Below, piece by piece: positions 1 to 10,849 of a stretch of 64,000 nt of DNA. Source of the stretch: Ottelia alismoides (taxonomy: Eukaryota > Streptophyta > Magnoliopsida > Alismatales > Hydrocharitaceae); assembly GCA_037367405.1 (NCBI GenBank), contig JAZKJV010000603.1, positions 558,001-622,000 on the forward strand, read 5' to 3'. Made by a program: the position numbers and the translations under genes. The notes beneath the pieces were generated by a model, which saw only the letters and a program-made list of their open reading frames with translations, was not told where the DNA came from and searched no databases. The stretch's first letter is position 1, and every line of letters begins with the position of its first letter.

Positions 1-149
1 TCTACCTTTTTTATGCCGTTATTATTAGAATCTTTTCAAAGTTCTGGATAGAAAATCTGATAATTTTTCAAGGACTGAATTCCATTAACTATTCTTATCT
101 TGACCCAAACTTTCATTTTATTTATCATGTCATCTATATGCAATAGTAG
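1..149 (+). repeat. Ty3/gypsy 5' LTR, upstream piece
   Basis: Similar to about 18100-18245, including the shared stretch CAAGGACTGAATTCC and the following TAACTATT/ATCTT motifs. The similarity stops at the hAT insertion point after 149 and resumes at 5481. The left part of this LTR lies outside the window. Confidence 0.6.
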
Positions 150-1341
150 CAGGAAATTAGTCCATGCAGCAGTATATGCATATGCGGCTAGTATGGTGGA
201 CTGATTTCCTAAAGTGGATCATTATGCGCCCAGATTGCTTAAGCGGGTCGTATATGCTGCATAATCGGTCTGCCTATACTGTAAAGTAGTTTTCAGGTTG
301 GTATGGTCCAACTTAAGATCCGAATGCTGCTATGTTCTCAAATCATCTCTCCAAGCACCCTTCCGTCTCTCACTGCAAACTTGAGAAACCCTAAACTCTT
401 CCCATGAAACCTCCCACGAACGGTCTCTACCTCTCACCTCCTCCGTCTGGAAACGAGGCATCCTTCGCCGCACCTCCTCTACTTGAAGACGAAGATTGCC
501 GGTCACCTCCGCCTATGCCTGCTCTTGTGCCTCCTCCGCCTACACTATCGCTTGCAGGCTTCAACCTCGTCACCCTGGAGTCAAGTTGTCCGCCACCTCC
601 GCCTAGAGACTTGTTTGACTTCATGTGTTTTCTCTTTAGCAAGCTAGGTACATATATTCTCGATATTAAAAAGCATTCCTCATTCTCTCGCATATCAGCA
701 TCATTCTCTTGCATATTCATCATTCTTTGTTTATTGCTCTAAATATCATTCTAGCTTCTTTAAAAAAAATATCATTCCGATTTGCTTACGTGATGAGATT
801 TTATTTTTATCATTCGGTCCCATTGCTCTAAATACCATCCAGCTCTAAAAATGATATAAATAATGGATTATTTTTAGCATTGCATAAAGCTTGTCAGCTT
901 GTTTATTTAATATTGTAGCAGTTTGTTCTAGCATATTAGCATCAGAGCATGTTTTTCAATTTTTATGAGTCCGGTACGCTTGTCAGCTTGTCTCAACTTA
1001 ATACATCAGTTTATTGCTCTAAATATCATCACTTGCTTGTCATGAGATTTAAATCTAAAATATAAAGTATATTGCTTTAAATTAAAATCTAAAGATTTAA
1101 GCATGTATGTAGCATAAACTAAATCTATTGCTTTAAATCACCAATCTTCAACATGATCTTAGCTGCAATCTCTACCCACAGGCCACATGTGTGGTTATTT
1201 TAGACACTGCATACTATTGTTTGGATTATTTTTTATTGGCTTAATGTATTTTTTTATTGAAAGTTAGGCAGTTATGATAACAGTGGTTCTTCTCTTACGC
1301 ATACAAGTAATCCACATGTAGAAACTACTCAGAGCAAAACG
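150..1341 (+). other. hAT-1 5' subterminal and leader region
   Basis: Holds the subterminal CATATGCGG-type motifs (150-300) and a proline/serine-rich open frame of 112 codons (404-742) that resembles no domain I know. It is followed by AT-rich sequence with repeated TTGCTCTAAATATCAT motifs (about 735-1040). It probably represents the untranslated leader and first intron of the transposase gene. The 404-742 frame could be a first exon, but I see no supporting motif. Confidence 0.4.
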
Positions 1342-4300
1342 GTGGAGTTCTTTGTTCCTCCCAGATCTAATGATCCGAGTTGGAAGTATGCTTTTCTAGC
1401 AAATCCGAGTAACCACAGCATGGTTACTTGTCATTTGTGTAGGAAAGTTGTGACTGGAGGGAGCAATCACATGAAGCAACATTTGGCAGCATCAAAGGAA
1501 ATACAACATCATGTCCCAAGGTGACTCCTGAGGTGGAGAAAGAAATTGACAATATGGAGGAAATAAAAATGAAAAAGAATGAGAAGATTTTGAAAATGAA
1601 AGACCTTGGGAGAAGGTATATATCAAGATTAATCAACCCTTGAGCAATGGAGAGAGGGATGGAAAAAGGTTTCGAACTTCAACAGAAGATGTGCCAATGA
1701 AGAGTCTCGGTCAATCCACAATCAAATATTCCTTTATAAAGGAGGAACGTGTATGTAAGGATTCAGTCATGGCAAAAAAAATTCCATAATTGTGGCATTC
1801 CTTTCAATGTATTCATAAGTGATTCATTTCTTCAAATGAGTGAAGCAATTGGGTTGTATGGAAGGGAGTATAAGCCTCAATCATACTATGAGCTTATAGA
1901 GACCCTGTTGATGGAGCAAGTTCTTGAAACAAAGGAGTTCTTGGAAGGCCATCGTGTTTGTTGGAACACTTATGGATGTTCCATTATGACAGATGCATGG
2001 ACTCATAGAAGAGGAAGGAGTATCATGAATATTTGCGTCAATTGTGAGTTTGAGACTAGTTTCTTGAGTTTTATTGACTCGTATGCAGATTCTCATATCG
2101 CGAACTACATTGTTCCTTAGTGGATAAGTCCATTAAGGAAGTTAGGCTCGATAATGTAGTCCAAGTTGTGACAGATGATGCATCTGCCAATATGGCTACA
2201 AGAAAAATATTGAGGACCAACTGACCAAGTCACGGATCTTCTGGAGTTTATGTGCAGCACCTTTACGTCGATCTTATTCTAGAATAGATCGGTAAAGAGA
2301 CAAAGGTGAAAACTACCATTATAAAGGCAAGGACATTGATTATCATCATATAGAGTCATGCAAAACTGGGTATGATGAGACCAAGGTTTAAAAAAGCACG
2401 AGGCGGTCCGAGGCGTTTTCTCTGAAATCGAGGCGGTCGAGGCGTAAGCCTCAATTTTTTTGGAAAAAAATTAAAATTAAAGCAAAATACATTTAAAAAA
2501 TATATAATACTATTACATTTTGCCAAAAACACATTCAGGAATAATTTAAAACTAGTAAAAGATATAATACATAAGCGATGAAGGCATTGAAGTTCAAAAA
2601 ACTAATACTAAGCCACTAATATACAGAATATCAAGTTCCAATTCCAACTTCAATGACTCTATATGAGTATTAAACTAAAGTCTATACTTAATAATAAAGT
2701 ACAATAGAAACCATAATCTTTAGTGCGAATAAAAAAATATTAACATGACTTGAATCCCAATCAATTTGTCTTGTTGGACGTAGTTGGAGAACTGTCATAT
2801 GCATCCCCTCCTGCCATATCATACCCCAACAAGACGGGGGTCTCGCTGCCCGGTCAACGAGCTTGTGGGGGGGTCTAGGGGGGAGCAGGTGCGCTCCCCC
2901 CTGCGGGGGTGTGGGGGCAGCGCCCCCGGCGATTTTTTTTACTAATGATATTATTTGTATTCATCTACTCACAATAAAATGTAGTAATTATTTTACTTCA
3001 GTCTTCACGTGTTTATTTTTCAACATTACTTCATATATCATATATGTGATAACTATTCTAAGTTCACAACTTATACAACCAAACAACAACATCAAGTTGC
3101 AAACATGCAACTAATATAAAATTCTATTACAATTCAAACAAAAATATGTGTAATAGAACTAGTATGTGTAGATGTATGATAAATTGAATATGATGTATAC
3201 AAGATCATGTAACTTCGCTTGTTTCAAGCTATCTTCTCTTTGCATGGAGCTATATATAGAAATATGCAAGGTTTAGCATGGAAACAAAAATACAAAAATA
3301 AAAAATATAATGCTAAAAAATAGGGTTATGTGTAACAAAAAAATGTAAAAAAGCCTCATGACTCGAGGCTTACGCCTCCGCCTCGCCTCGAGCGCCTCAC
3401 GCCTCGAGCGCCTCAGGCGAGGCTGAGACGTACGCCCCTAAGTCTATACCTGAGGCGTGCGCCTCGGGGCGTTTTAGGCCCGCCTCACCTTGAGGCGTAC
3501 GCCTTTGCGCCTCGAGGCGCCGCCTTTTAAAACTATGGATGAGACAATTTACGCAAAAAAGGTGAGATAGTGAGGCTGGGAGCGACAAGATTTGCTACTA
3601 CATATCTCACTTTGCACTCTGTGATGGAGAAAAAGGACAAGTTAAGACTTATGTTTTCTTCTGACGAATGGGGAGAATGTAAATGGTCCAAGACAAAGAA
3701 GGGTGAAATAGCTTCAACCAGTTTTAAGTCCATTTCGGGCTCAAGTGTCTTTGATCTTAAAGGTCTTCTAGGTTTTATGCATTGTTGATGGAGATAGGAG
3801 GGTCGGCTATGGGTTTTGTATAAGACAGGTTACAAGATGCAAGCAGAGAGATTATAAGCATATTCAAATGTGGAAGCATCTTACAAGCATTTTATTGATG
3901 CCATTAACTCGAAAACAAAAGGAAGGCTGGATAGCTCTGTTCATATTACTACGTATTATTTTATTATTATTTTTATTATAGGGACAACGCTCGTCGCTCA
4001 AATCAAGAGGGATGGCATTGCTCTGAAGGGATTCTTGGATTGTATGGACATTTTCTATCTTGATTTGGAGATCCAAGATATCATCACTAGGAAAGAATCG
4101 CCTTTGCATGAAGGGGCAATTGGGTCATTTAGCAAACCTTTAGCGATCAAACAACGGTCAACCAATGATGATGATTTCAATCCAAGTATAAGTTCTCATT
4201 TAAAATTCATGAACTTATTTATTTACCATTATTCTTAGTAATTATTAAGTAAGATCTTATTATTGTTCTTATAAATAGCACGTTGGTGGGGATTGCATGG

Positions 4301-5085
4301 CATTGAGATGTCACATTTGAAAGAGATGGCAATGAAAATATTAAAGTTGACAGCTTCTTCCTTGGGTGCGAAGGAATTGGAGCACTTTTGAGGCTGCTAA
4401 ATAATTTGTGCAACATATTCCATATGTGCAAAGAGAAGGCTAAATAATTTATGCAACATATTCCATATGTTACACAAAATCAACGAGGCAACTAATGATA
4501 TTTATGTGGCTATTTCGTAGATTAAATGGTGAAGCATTCTCCCATTATAAGTATGGTCGGCTACATGGATTCTTGCTCAAATCCATGTTGAAAGATTCGA
4601 CCATTTTTTATGTTGGCTAGCTATTTTGTAGATTCACATGAAGAAAATGAATGAGCTCGATTTCAAGCGATTAAATGACTTGATTTTTTTAAGCCAAACA
4701 AGGGAGAAACACTTAGAGGTGCCCATCCCAGAAGATTAAATGACTTGATGTATGTCAAATTCAACTCCAAGTTGAGGGATCGCTATCTTAGAAAACGAAA
4801 TGATCATTTACCTTAAATGATAGATCCCATGTGAGAGAATGGATTGGTGAAGATGAAGGAGACAATGAAGTATTTGAAGGATCAAGGCTGGCATGGAATT
4901 TAGTGGATGAGGCAATGGAGGCTTAGTGCAACATAGAAGAAACCAAAGGCATGCTAGTGGTTCGACCTCATTTGCCATACTTGAATGAAGAAGAACTACC
5001 ATCTGAGGAGGAGAGTGGCGATGATGATGATGATGATGATGAAGGTGACACCACTGTAGTGGAATTTCACGATTATCTAGATTAG
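1342..5085 (+). pseudogene. hAT transposase pseudogene (BED, DUF659, hAT-C)
   Basis: Residues encoded at 1342-1524 form a BED zinc finger: a CHLCRK pair of cysteines, then HMKQHL supplying the histidines. At 1749-2120 the frame reads the DUF659-type core (CSIMTDAWTHRRGRS). The central part resumes after the nested element at 3570-4000 (RLGATRFATTYLTL; SSDEWGECKWSKTKKGEIA). A dimerisation-domain tryptophan motif (WWGLHGIEMSHLKEMAMKIL) lies at about 4272-4345. The C-terminal segment (YVKFNSKLRDRYLRKRND) is at about 4748, ending in an acidic GAT-repeat tail near 5020-5045. Stops and frameshifts separate these pieces and 4500-4730 has little coding resemblance. The gene is dead. Confidence 0.8.
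2382..3537. mobile_element. Non-autonomous hAT, GAGGCG family, copy 1
   Basis: 1156 bp flanked by a perfect 8-bp duplication GATGAGAC (2374-2381, 3538-3545). The termini CAAGGTTTAAAAAAGC and GCCTTTTAAAACTATG are imperfect inverted repeats. Both ends are packed with GAGGCG/CGCCTC repeats; the core is AT-rich without coding capacity. A GC-rich block of about 110 bp (2825-2935) contains long G runs. Nested inside the hAT-1 transposase. Two further copies are at 14930-16083 (inverted) and 32747-35536. Confidence 0.93.
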
Positions 5086-5480
5086 AATTGCTCTGTATTC
5101 GGTACAATATTGTCGCTAGAACAATTTAGATTATCTTAGGATATCTTAATTAGTACATTAGTAATGTTATTTGTGTTGATTTTATGTTTTTTTGGATATT
5201 TACGTACTTTGGTGATTGTTATCAACTAGTATGTGTGCTAATTTTTCTATTGATATTTGGTGGATAGATTGTTTTGAGATCTAGCTGAAAGTCATTTTTC
5301 TTAGATCTTTTGTTGGATCAGGTTCATGTATTCACTTTTTATAGATATTTATTTATTTTTAAATTAACAATTAAAAAACCATGTAGAACCGCATATACCT
5401 CGCATATGCCCCCGCATATCGCTTAATCACTATTCGATGACTTGTCTAAATGCATACGCATATTGATTTCATAAACATTG

Positions 5481-6130
5481 AATAGTAGTACCTCTAAATT
5501 CCCCGTGAGTTCTTTGGAATTTCCAGTTTGGTTTATTCTCCTCCTAGGGAGCTGCAGCAACTAAACCCTACCACAATCTAGTTATTAGTTTTGTTTAGCA
5601 ATTAAGAGGTGTTGGGTTGCATCAAATTGGTCCGCAAACAAAAAAAGAAATTTTGTCATTTTTGCATGTGTATTGCATCCGGTATTTTTCCCTTGGGTGG
5701 GGCTTGTGTTCTTTGTTCCCTGCTCGTTGTACATCCTAGCCGGCTACTTATATTTCCTACTAGTTGTGAGGTTATGCCTACCTTTGTACCTTCTTCAAGT
5801 GGTGAGGCTTTACCTACCTTTTTTATTTTCTACTAGTTGCGAGGCTCTACCCATCATTTTTTATTTTATGCCAATCGTGAGGCTTTACGTAGCTTTTTTA
5901 TATCATGCTAGTATGAAACTATGCCTATCTTTTTAATTTTTGTTAGTCGACTAATTTCATATTTTCTGTTGTGAGGCTATGCCTACTATTTTTATTTCCC
6001 GATTTTCTGTTGTGAAGCTGTGCCTACTATTTTTATTTCCCGATAGTTGTACGCCTCTGCCGACATTTTTCCTGCTAGTTATGAGGCTCTGCCTACCCTT
6101 TTATTTTCTGCTTACATCTTCATTTTATGC
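5481..6130 (+). repeat. Gypsy 5' LTR, downstream piece, with degenerate minisatellite
   Basis: 5481-5612 matches the 3' LTR copy at about 18238-18573 (CTCTAAATTCCCCGTGA; CTACCACAATCTAGTTATTA). From about 5750 to 6120 the sequence is a degenerate tandem array. Its unit of about 45-60 bp is built on (C)TAGTTGTGAGGCT-(A/C)TGCCTACC-TTTTTATTTT, with at least seven partial copies. The array has no obvious counterpart in the 3' LTR, so it either expanded after insertion or is a separate repeat. Confidence 0.55.
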
Positions 6131-6640
6131 TTGTTATATAGTTTGATCAACCACTTTTAATTCCTACAATGTTGGAAGTACAAGTTTCGATTTATCTCAA
6201 TTCTGAGCTTTGCAAAAAGGAAAGAAAGGGGACGAAAGAAAGGGGATGTTGTACTGCATTTTTGCTACCTCTTCTTTTGCATTATTCCGTGTTTGTGTGC
6301 CTAAGAAATCGATACGTATGGCTCAATAACCCAACCCTCATTCCATCGCACGTCTGGAGCCTATGATAGCAGACCTCAGTAGATAAATTTAATTGCACCA
6401 ACACCTCGGTGGAGAAATTCATTGCACCAACTCTCGAGTAAAAACATAGAAACAACAGTGGACAATAATACACCACAATTGGAGGTTTTGAATTTCGACA
6501 GAATGGAAGCAACTGTATAGACATCACCACCGTTATAGGGACTCCAGTCGATTTGCACAGACCTAGGATCATAGCTCCCGAATTTATTACTTTTCGATAC
6601 CCAATTCCTACGAGGAACAAAGGATGAAATACAATCAATT
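6130..6640 (+). other. Gypsy leader between 5' LTR and gag, no gene recognised
   Basis: About 510 bp with short frames on both strands that overlap and resemble nothing known. It includes two copies of ATTGCACCAAC about 42 bp apart (near 6391 and 6421). By position it should hold the LTR end, primer-binding site and leader. I could not identify a clear tRNA-complementary site. Confidence 0.35.
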
Positions 6641-7240
6641 CCAAGGAAGAGAGGAAGGGCTTGTTTCAAACTTGAGCCATGTAGTCAACATCAAGAACAA
6701 TTACAAGAACCTAAATGAGACCACGGCATAAGGATTGATGTGACGACTTAAGACTTTAATGAGGGACGTGATTCGAACGTCTTCATAGACTGGATGGATC
6801 AGTTGGATTACTTCTTTGTTTGGAAGGATCTACCAAGTGAGTCAAAGTCCAATTCACCACATTGAAACTAAAGGGATATGCCATGCTTTGGTGGAAATGA
6901 CTTCAGGAAGAATGTAACCACTGGGGCACAAAACGCCTTCGTTCGTGGACTCGAATGCAGTAAAAGCTTCATGAAAAGTTCATACTAAGAGTGTTATCAG
7001 AACATGTACAACCGCCTTTAAAACCTTTGCTAGGGGATGTGTATCATTAAGGAGTATACGGAAGAGTTCCAAGTTTTGGAAACCCGGAACAACCTAAAGG
7101 AGAGTAACTCGCAACGTGTTGCCCGATACACACATGGATTACATAGCAAAATATCCAAGACAAACTATACATCTATGACTGTCGCAACATGGATCCGACC
7201 TATTATAGAGTTATCCATGCAGAAGCCAAATTAACTAGAA
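6640..7240 (+). pseudogene. Ty3/gypsy gag remnant
   Basis: Frame segments read FLDWMDQLDYFFVWKDL, then WGTKRLRSWT-like sequence in a shifted frame, then IKEYTEEFQVLETRNNLKES and QRVARYTHGLHSKI. This is the Retrotrans_gag pattern (the 'YT.EF..L..R..L.E...Q..ARY..GL' signature). Several frameshifts and stops. A poorly preserved stretch to about 7780 (an acidic frame at 7529-7720) would be the gag-protease linker. Confidence 0.7.
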
Positions 7241-7779
7241 ACATTACTCATCACACAATGTCTCCACTCACCTCTTGTGCATACACCACTACGCTAAACA
7301 CTTCAAATGGGTTAACTAGAGTTGGCATACAGTGAATCCTTAAATCGATTGCCTCTGGACCTCGCATCGCTTCTAGAGCTGCCACCATCCAATCCCCACT
7401 TGCTTATGTTGGACATGGAATCCTTGGTGTCTAGCCTACCATGGGATCTGACATCTACTTCAGGTACTTGCGGAAGAGTCATCTGGTAGTGGAATGCCCC
7501 CAACCCACGTGCAGCTAGCGCACACTTAATGCATGGTGAGCCCAATAATGAGACGGCTCTTATTGAAGAGGTTGAACTGGATATGGTGGTTGGGAACACA
7601 AATGACAATGAAGAATGTAAGGATGTGGAGGTGGATGTCGTGACTAATGGACCTTTCCTCCTTATTGAACATGATGAATTTGGAGGGAAAAATGGCGCGC
7701 CGATGGAGGTCGTGCAATAACTCGGGCTAGTATCTAAAGTTGAGAGCGGTGATACATGGTTAAGGAGGAGCATATTTTG

Positions 7780-8130
7780 CATCATATGTACCTTTAGGGG
7801 TTGTTGTTGCTCTTTGATCATTGATAGAGGGAGTGTAGAAAACTTCGTATACTAGGAGATGGTGGACAAATTGGAATTGCAAACCCAACCTTTTAATCAA
7901 CACTAAAGTGTGCCATGATCTAAAGGATAAACTCAAATGTTTATTCAACATCAATGCCTTGTCAAATTTTCCATTAGACCGACGTATAAAGACGAGGTAT
8001 GGTGTCACATTGCTCCCATGGAATTATGTCACATCTTTTTGGGATGTCCTTGGCAGTTTGATAAAGATAAAAACCACAAGGAAAGGAAAAAAATGCACAC
8101 ACCTTCATTATGGACAAAACACGAATTACC
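7780..8130 (+). pseudogene. Ty3/gypsy aspartic protease remnant
   Basis: The segment CSLIIDRGSVENFV matches the retropepsin active-site strand with D-R-G in place of D-S-G. It is followed by QCLVKFSI-, TYKDEVWCHIAPME- and LGCPWQFD-like motifs that typify the gypsy protease/RT junction. The reading frame shifts at least twice. The Ser-to-Arg change in the active-site triplet and the frameshifts make it non-functional. Confidence 0.7.
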
Positions 8131-8619
8131 TTCAACCTCAGCATGACGCCCCTAATCTGAGGTAAATGGCATCCGACTCCCACTCGAGTCCACAATCTGA
8201 CCGTTAAAACTCCATGATTTCCAAGACACCTCACCCTACGGGTGAATCACATGTAGTCCTCGAGGCATCTTCTTTTCGATGCCATTTCCACGAGTCGTTA
8301 GTCATCTTTGCTCTTGTTAGCGAGAAAATTGGAAACAACATGGTAGACCCCGAATAAGATTGCACCCTGAGTTGCCTCGACTCTAGTAGGATATGTATAG
8401 ATAATACTAGACGACTTACCCGAACAACTACCACCTCTAAGGGAAATACAACACCATATTAACATTGTCCCATGAACTAGCTTACCCAACCTATCCCAAT
8501 ACTAGAAGAGCTCAAACAAACATAAAGAAATGCCACGTCACGACTCACATCATGGAGTTCTTAACTAGAGGATATATGCATGAGAGATGAGTCATGTTGT
8601 TGTCCCAGCCTATTTAATA

Positions 8620-9140
8620 GCTAAGAAAGATGGGACCCAGAGAATAGTTAGTCGATCCATCAACAAAATCACTGTCAAATATCAATTTCCAAACCCTCGG
8701 CTTGATGATATATTGATATGTTAACAGTAGCACACATTTTCTACAAAATGGATCTATGATGCGGTTACCACAAAATAAGAATTGACTTGGTAATGAATAG
8801 AAGATCGAAGACTTGTGAAGGCATGTACGAATGGCTAGTGATGTATTTTGGCCTGACCAATGCACCCAGTACCTTTATGTGTGTGATGGATCATGTCCTG
8901 AGACCTTTCATTGACGACATCTTGATCTTCAGTACCGAATGGGATGAACACCTAAGTTTGTAACATTTGCTCACCATCTTGAGAGAGCGCTAGCTCTTTG
9001 TTAATCTGAAGAAGTGTAAATTCCTCACGAACACTGACAACTTCTTAGGTTACATTGTCTCGGTATAGGGAATCAAAGTGACCCCAATAAGGTTGAGGCA
9101 ATTATTAGTTCGCCTACCCCAAGGACCCTTATGGAGATTC
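8620..9140 (+). pseudogene. Ty3/gypsy reverse transcriptase remnant with deleted active site
   Basis: Recognisable pieces: INKITVKYQFPNPRLDD, GYHKIRIDLV, GMYEWLVMYFGLTNAPSTFM and FLGYIVS. After HVLRPFI the sequence jumps directly to DDILIFST. The residues expected between (including Tyr-Phe of the YxDD box and the preceding strand) are missing, so a short deletion removed part of the polymerase active site. Stops are frequent. Confidence 0.75.
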
Positions 9141-9339
9141 TAGTTTTATAGGATTAGCATCCTTCAACCATCGTTTTGTGAGGAACCTTAGTAGCCAACC
9201 TATTGCCATTTCTAACTGCTTATGTGGTGGAAAGTTTACATGGACACCAAATACTTAAAATAGTTTTAGAAACTCAAGGAACACCAGATACATGCTTTGG
9301 TACTTGCAAGTTTTATAAAATTAGCATCCTTCTTGTTTT

Positions 9340-9690
9340 ATGGGATTTCAACACGATATGTGAGATAGATTGTGATGCTTCTCACGCTGGTATTAGCACC
9401 ATTCTCGGTCAAGAGGGATGACCGATTGCATAATTCTATGAAAAGTTGAATAATGTGTGCTCACATTATTCCACATATGAAGTGAAATTCTATGCCATTG
9501 TCCAAGCCCTCAAGCATCGGTACCCTTATCTCATCCATTGTAAGTTCATACTCAATTTTGAGGTAGAATACCTTAAAAATAAATATGCAAAGTGGGCAAG
9601 TTTTACTTACAAGAATATACATTTCACTTGGTACACAAAGTCGGCACCTTGTTGGCACCCTACAACGAGGGTCGGCGCGTTGAGTCATTG
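9340..9690 (+). pseudogene. Ty3/gypsy RNase H remnant
   Basis: Reads EIDCDASHAGISTILGQEG, then a stop, then FYEKLNNVCSHYSTYEVKFYAIVQALKHRYPYL. This is the gypsy RNase H pattern (CDAS..GIG..L.Q.., KLN....YSTYD.EFYA.VQAL). One in-frame stop replaces the codon after G-Q-E-G. Confidence 0.75.
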
Positions 9691-9719
9691 AGCCCATCTG
9701 CTAACAGAAGTTTCATAAG

Positions 9720-10680
9720 AGACTATAGGGTTTAAACACATCAAGGAATTATACGGAGATGACCAGGACTTCAGCAAAATGTACCATGACTATGTAAATC
9801 ATCCGACAGACTCATATCTCCTCAAAAATGGGTGTCTTTTTTAGGATCGTAGTTCCACCTCCATGCAAGAAAACCTAGTTTTGGAACTACAAGCGGAGGT
9901 CTTGAAAGGCACATTGGGGTTGACAAAACATTAGCCCTCCTCTAAGAGAGGTTTTACTGGCCCAAGATGAAAAAAGATGTGATCCAAGAGGTCCAACACT
10001 GACGAACATGCCAACATTTCAAGGGCTAAAAGAGAATTTAGGCCTCTATACCCCGCTTCCCGTCCACACACGTCCCTAGAAAGATATCATGATAGATTTT
10101 GTAGTCATACTTCCCCAGACGACCAAGAGGTTGATTCTATGTTGTAGTTGATCGATTTCCTAAAAGGGCACACTTCATCCCGTATAGAAAGTCATCTGAT
10201 GCATCGCATGCAGCGTATCTTTTTTTAAGAAGTTGTCTATCTCTGTGAAATGCCACACTCATTTACATGGGATAGGGATACTACGTTTTGGGACATTTTG
10301 GAGGATATTATGGTTTAAGTTGGACACACGTCTTCACTAGAACTCCGAAAAACTTATTGCATTGCTCGCAAGAGAACGACCCACTCAATGGGACTTGATT
10401 CTTCCTCATGCTAAGTTTGCTTATAATAGTTCATCTTTTCGTTCTACTGGAAAGTCTCCTTTCAAATGTATTTACAGTTTTCCCCTCCCTCAACTCCTTG
10501 ATCAAATTATCTTGGCTCGACCTGGATGGGTAAGTGTGGTTGCGAGCGGAATGGATGACCACATCCACCAAGATTCCACCACAAATTAAGCTAAAAAAAA
10601 TTTGCCCAATCAAAGTTGTCAAGAAGATTAGCCAAAATGCTTATGCCCCAGATCTACCACTAGAATTCAGTATTTCTATC
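9720..10680 (+). pseudogene. Ty3/gypsy integrase remnant
   Basis: Contains the pre-integrase region, an IMIDFVVILPR-like start of the catalytic core, [16 protein letters not shown], and the tail pattern TQWD-LPHAKFAYNSS (about 10384) followed by SPFKCIY. Multiple frameshifts. The C-terminal 'NAYAPDLPLEFSIS' part is cut by the Copia-1 insertion at 10690 and continues at 17107 as YISDLHPYV. Confidence 0.75.
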
Positions 10681-10689
10681 TATACTTAA

Positions 10690-10834
10690 TGTTGGGAGAA
10701 AACAATAACTTGTTATTCATGAGGTCCTAGAATTCTCTTATATAGAGGAAATATCCATTGGGCAAATTACATAATGAAGACGGAAAGAAATAGAGAATTT
10801 ATAAAAGAGACAAGACATAATAAATATCACAATA
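10690..10834 (-). repeat. Copia-1 3' LTR with adjacent polypurine tract
   Basis: 145 bp ending TTTCTCCCAACA on the minus strand. Immediately right, 10835-10850 is the complement of a purine tract (AGTTTGAAAGGGAG on the minus strand). The TATATA-containing middle is shared with the LTRs of Copia-2, -3 and -4. Confidence 0.75.
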
Positions 10835-10849
10835 CTCCCTTTCAAACTG

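Larger units (their letters stand above)
150..5480 (+). mobile_element. hAT element (hAT-1), decayed, with transposase remnants
   Basis: A 5331-bp insertion in the gypsy 5' LTR, flanked by the perfect 8-bp duplication AATAGTAG (142-149 and 5481-5488). Eight-bp duplications are the hAT hallmark. Terminal inverted repeats are weak, but both ends carry inverted CATATGCGG-like and GCTTAAGCG-like subterminal motifs. Inside are a BED zinc finger, a DUF659-type transposase core and a C-terminal dimerisation region, all on the plus strand. A second hAT (2382-3537) is nested in it. Without the nested element it would be about 4.2 kb, a normal size for an autonomous plant hAT. Confidence 0.85.

Noticed and set aside
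404..742. 112-codon proline-rich frame as a real small gene
   Set aside because: Low-complexity CCTCC composition, equally open on the opposite strand, inside a hAT leader and without any domain.
7312..7821. 169-codon minus-strand frame as a gene
   Set aside because: It lies opposite gypsy gag/protease remnants on the plus strand and has no domain, so it is a shadow frame.
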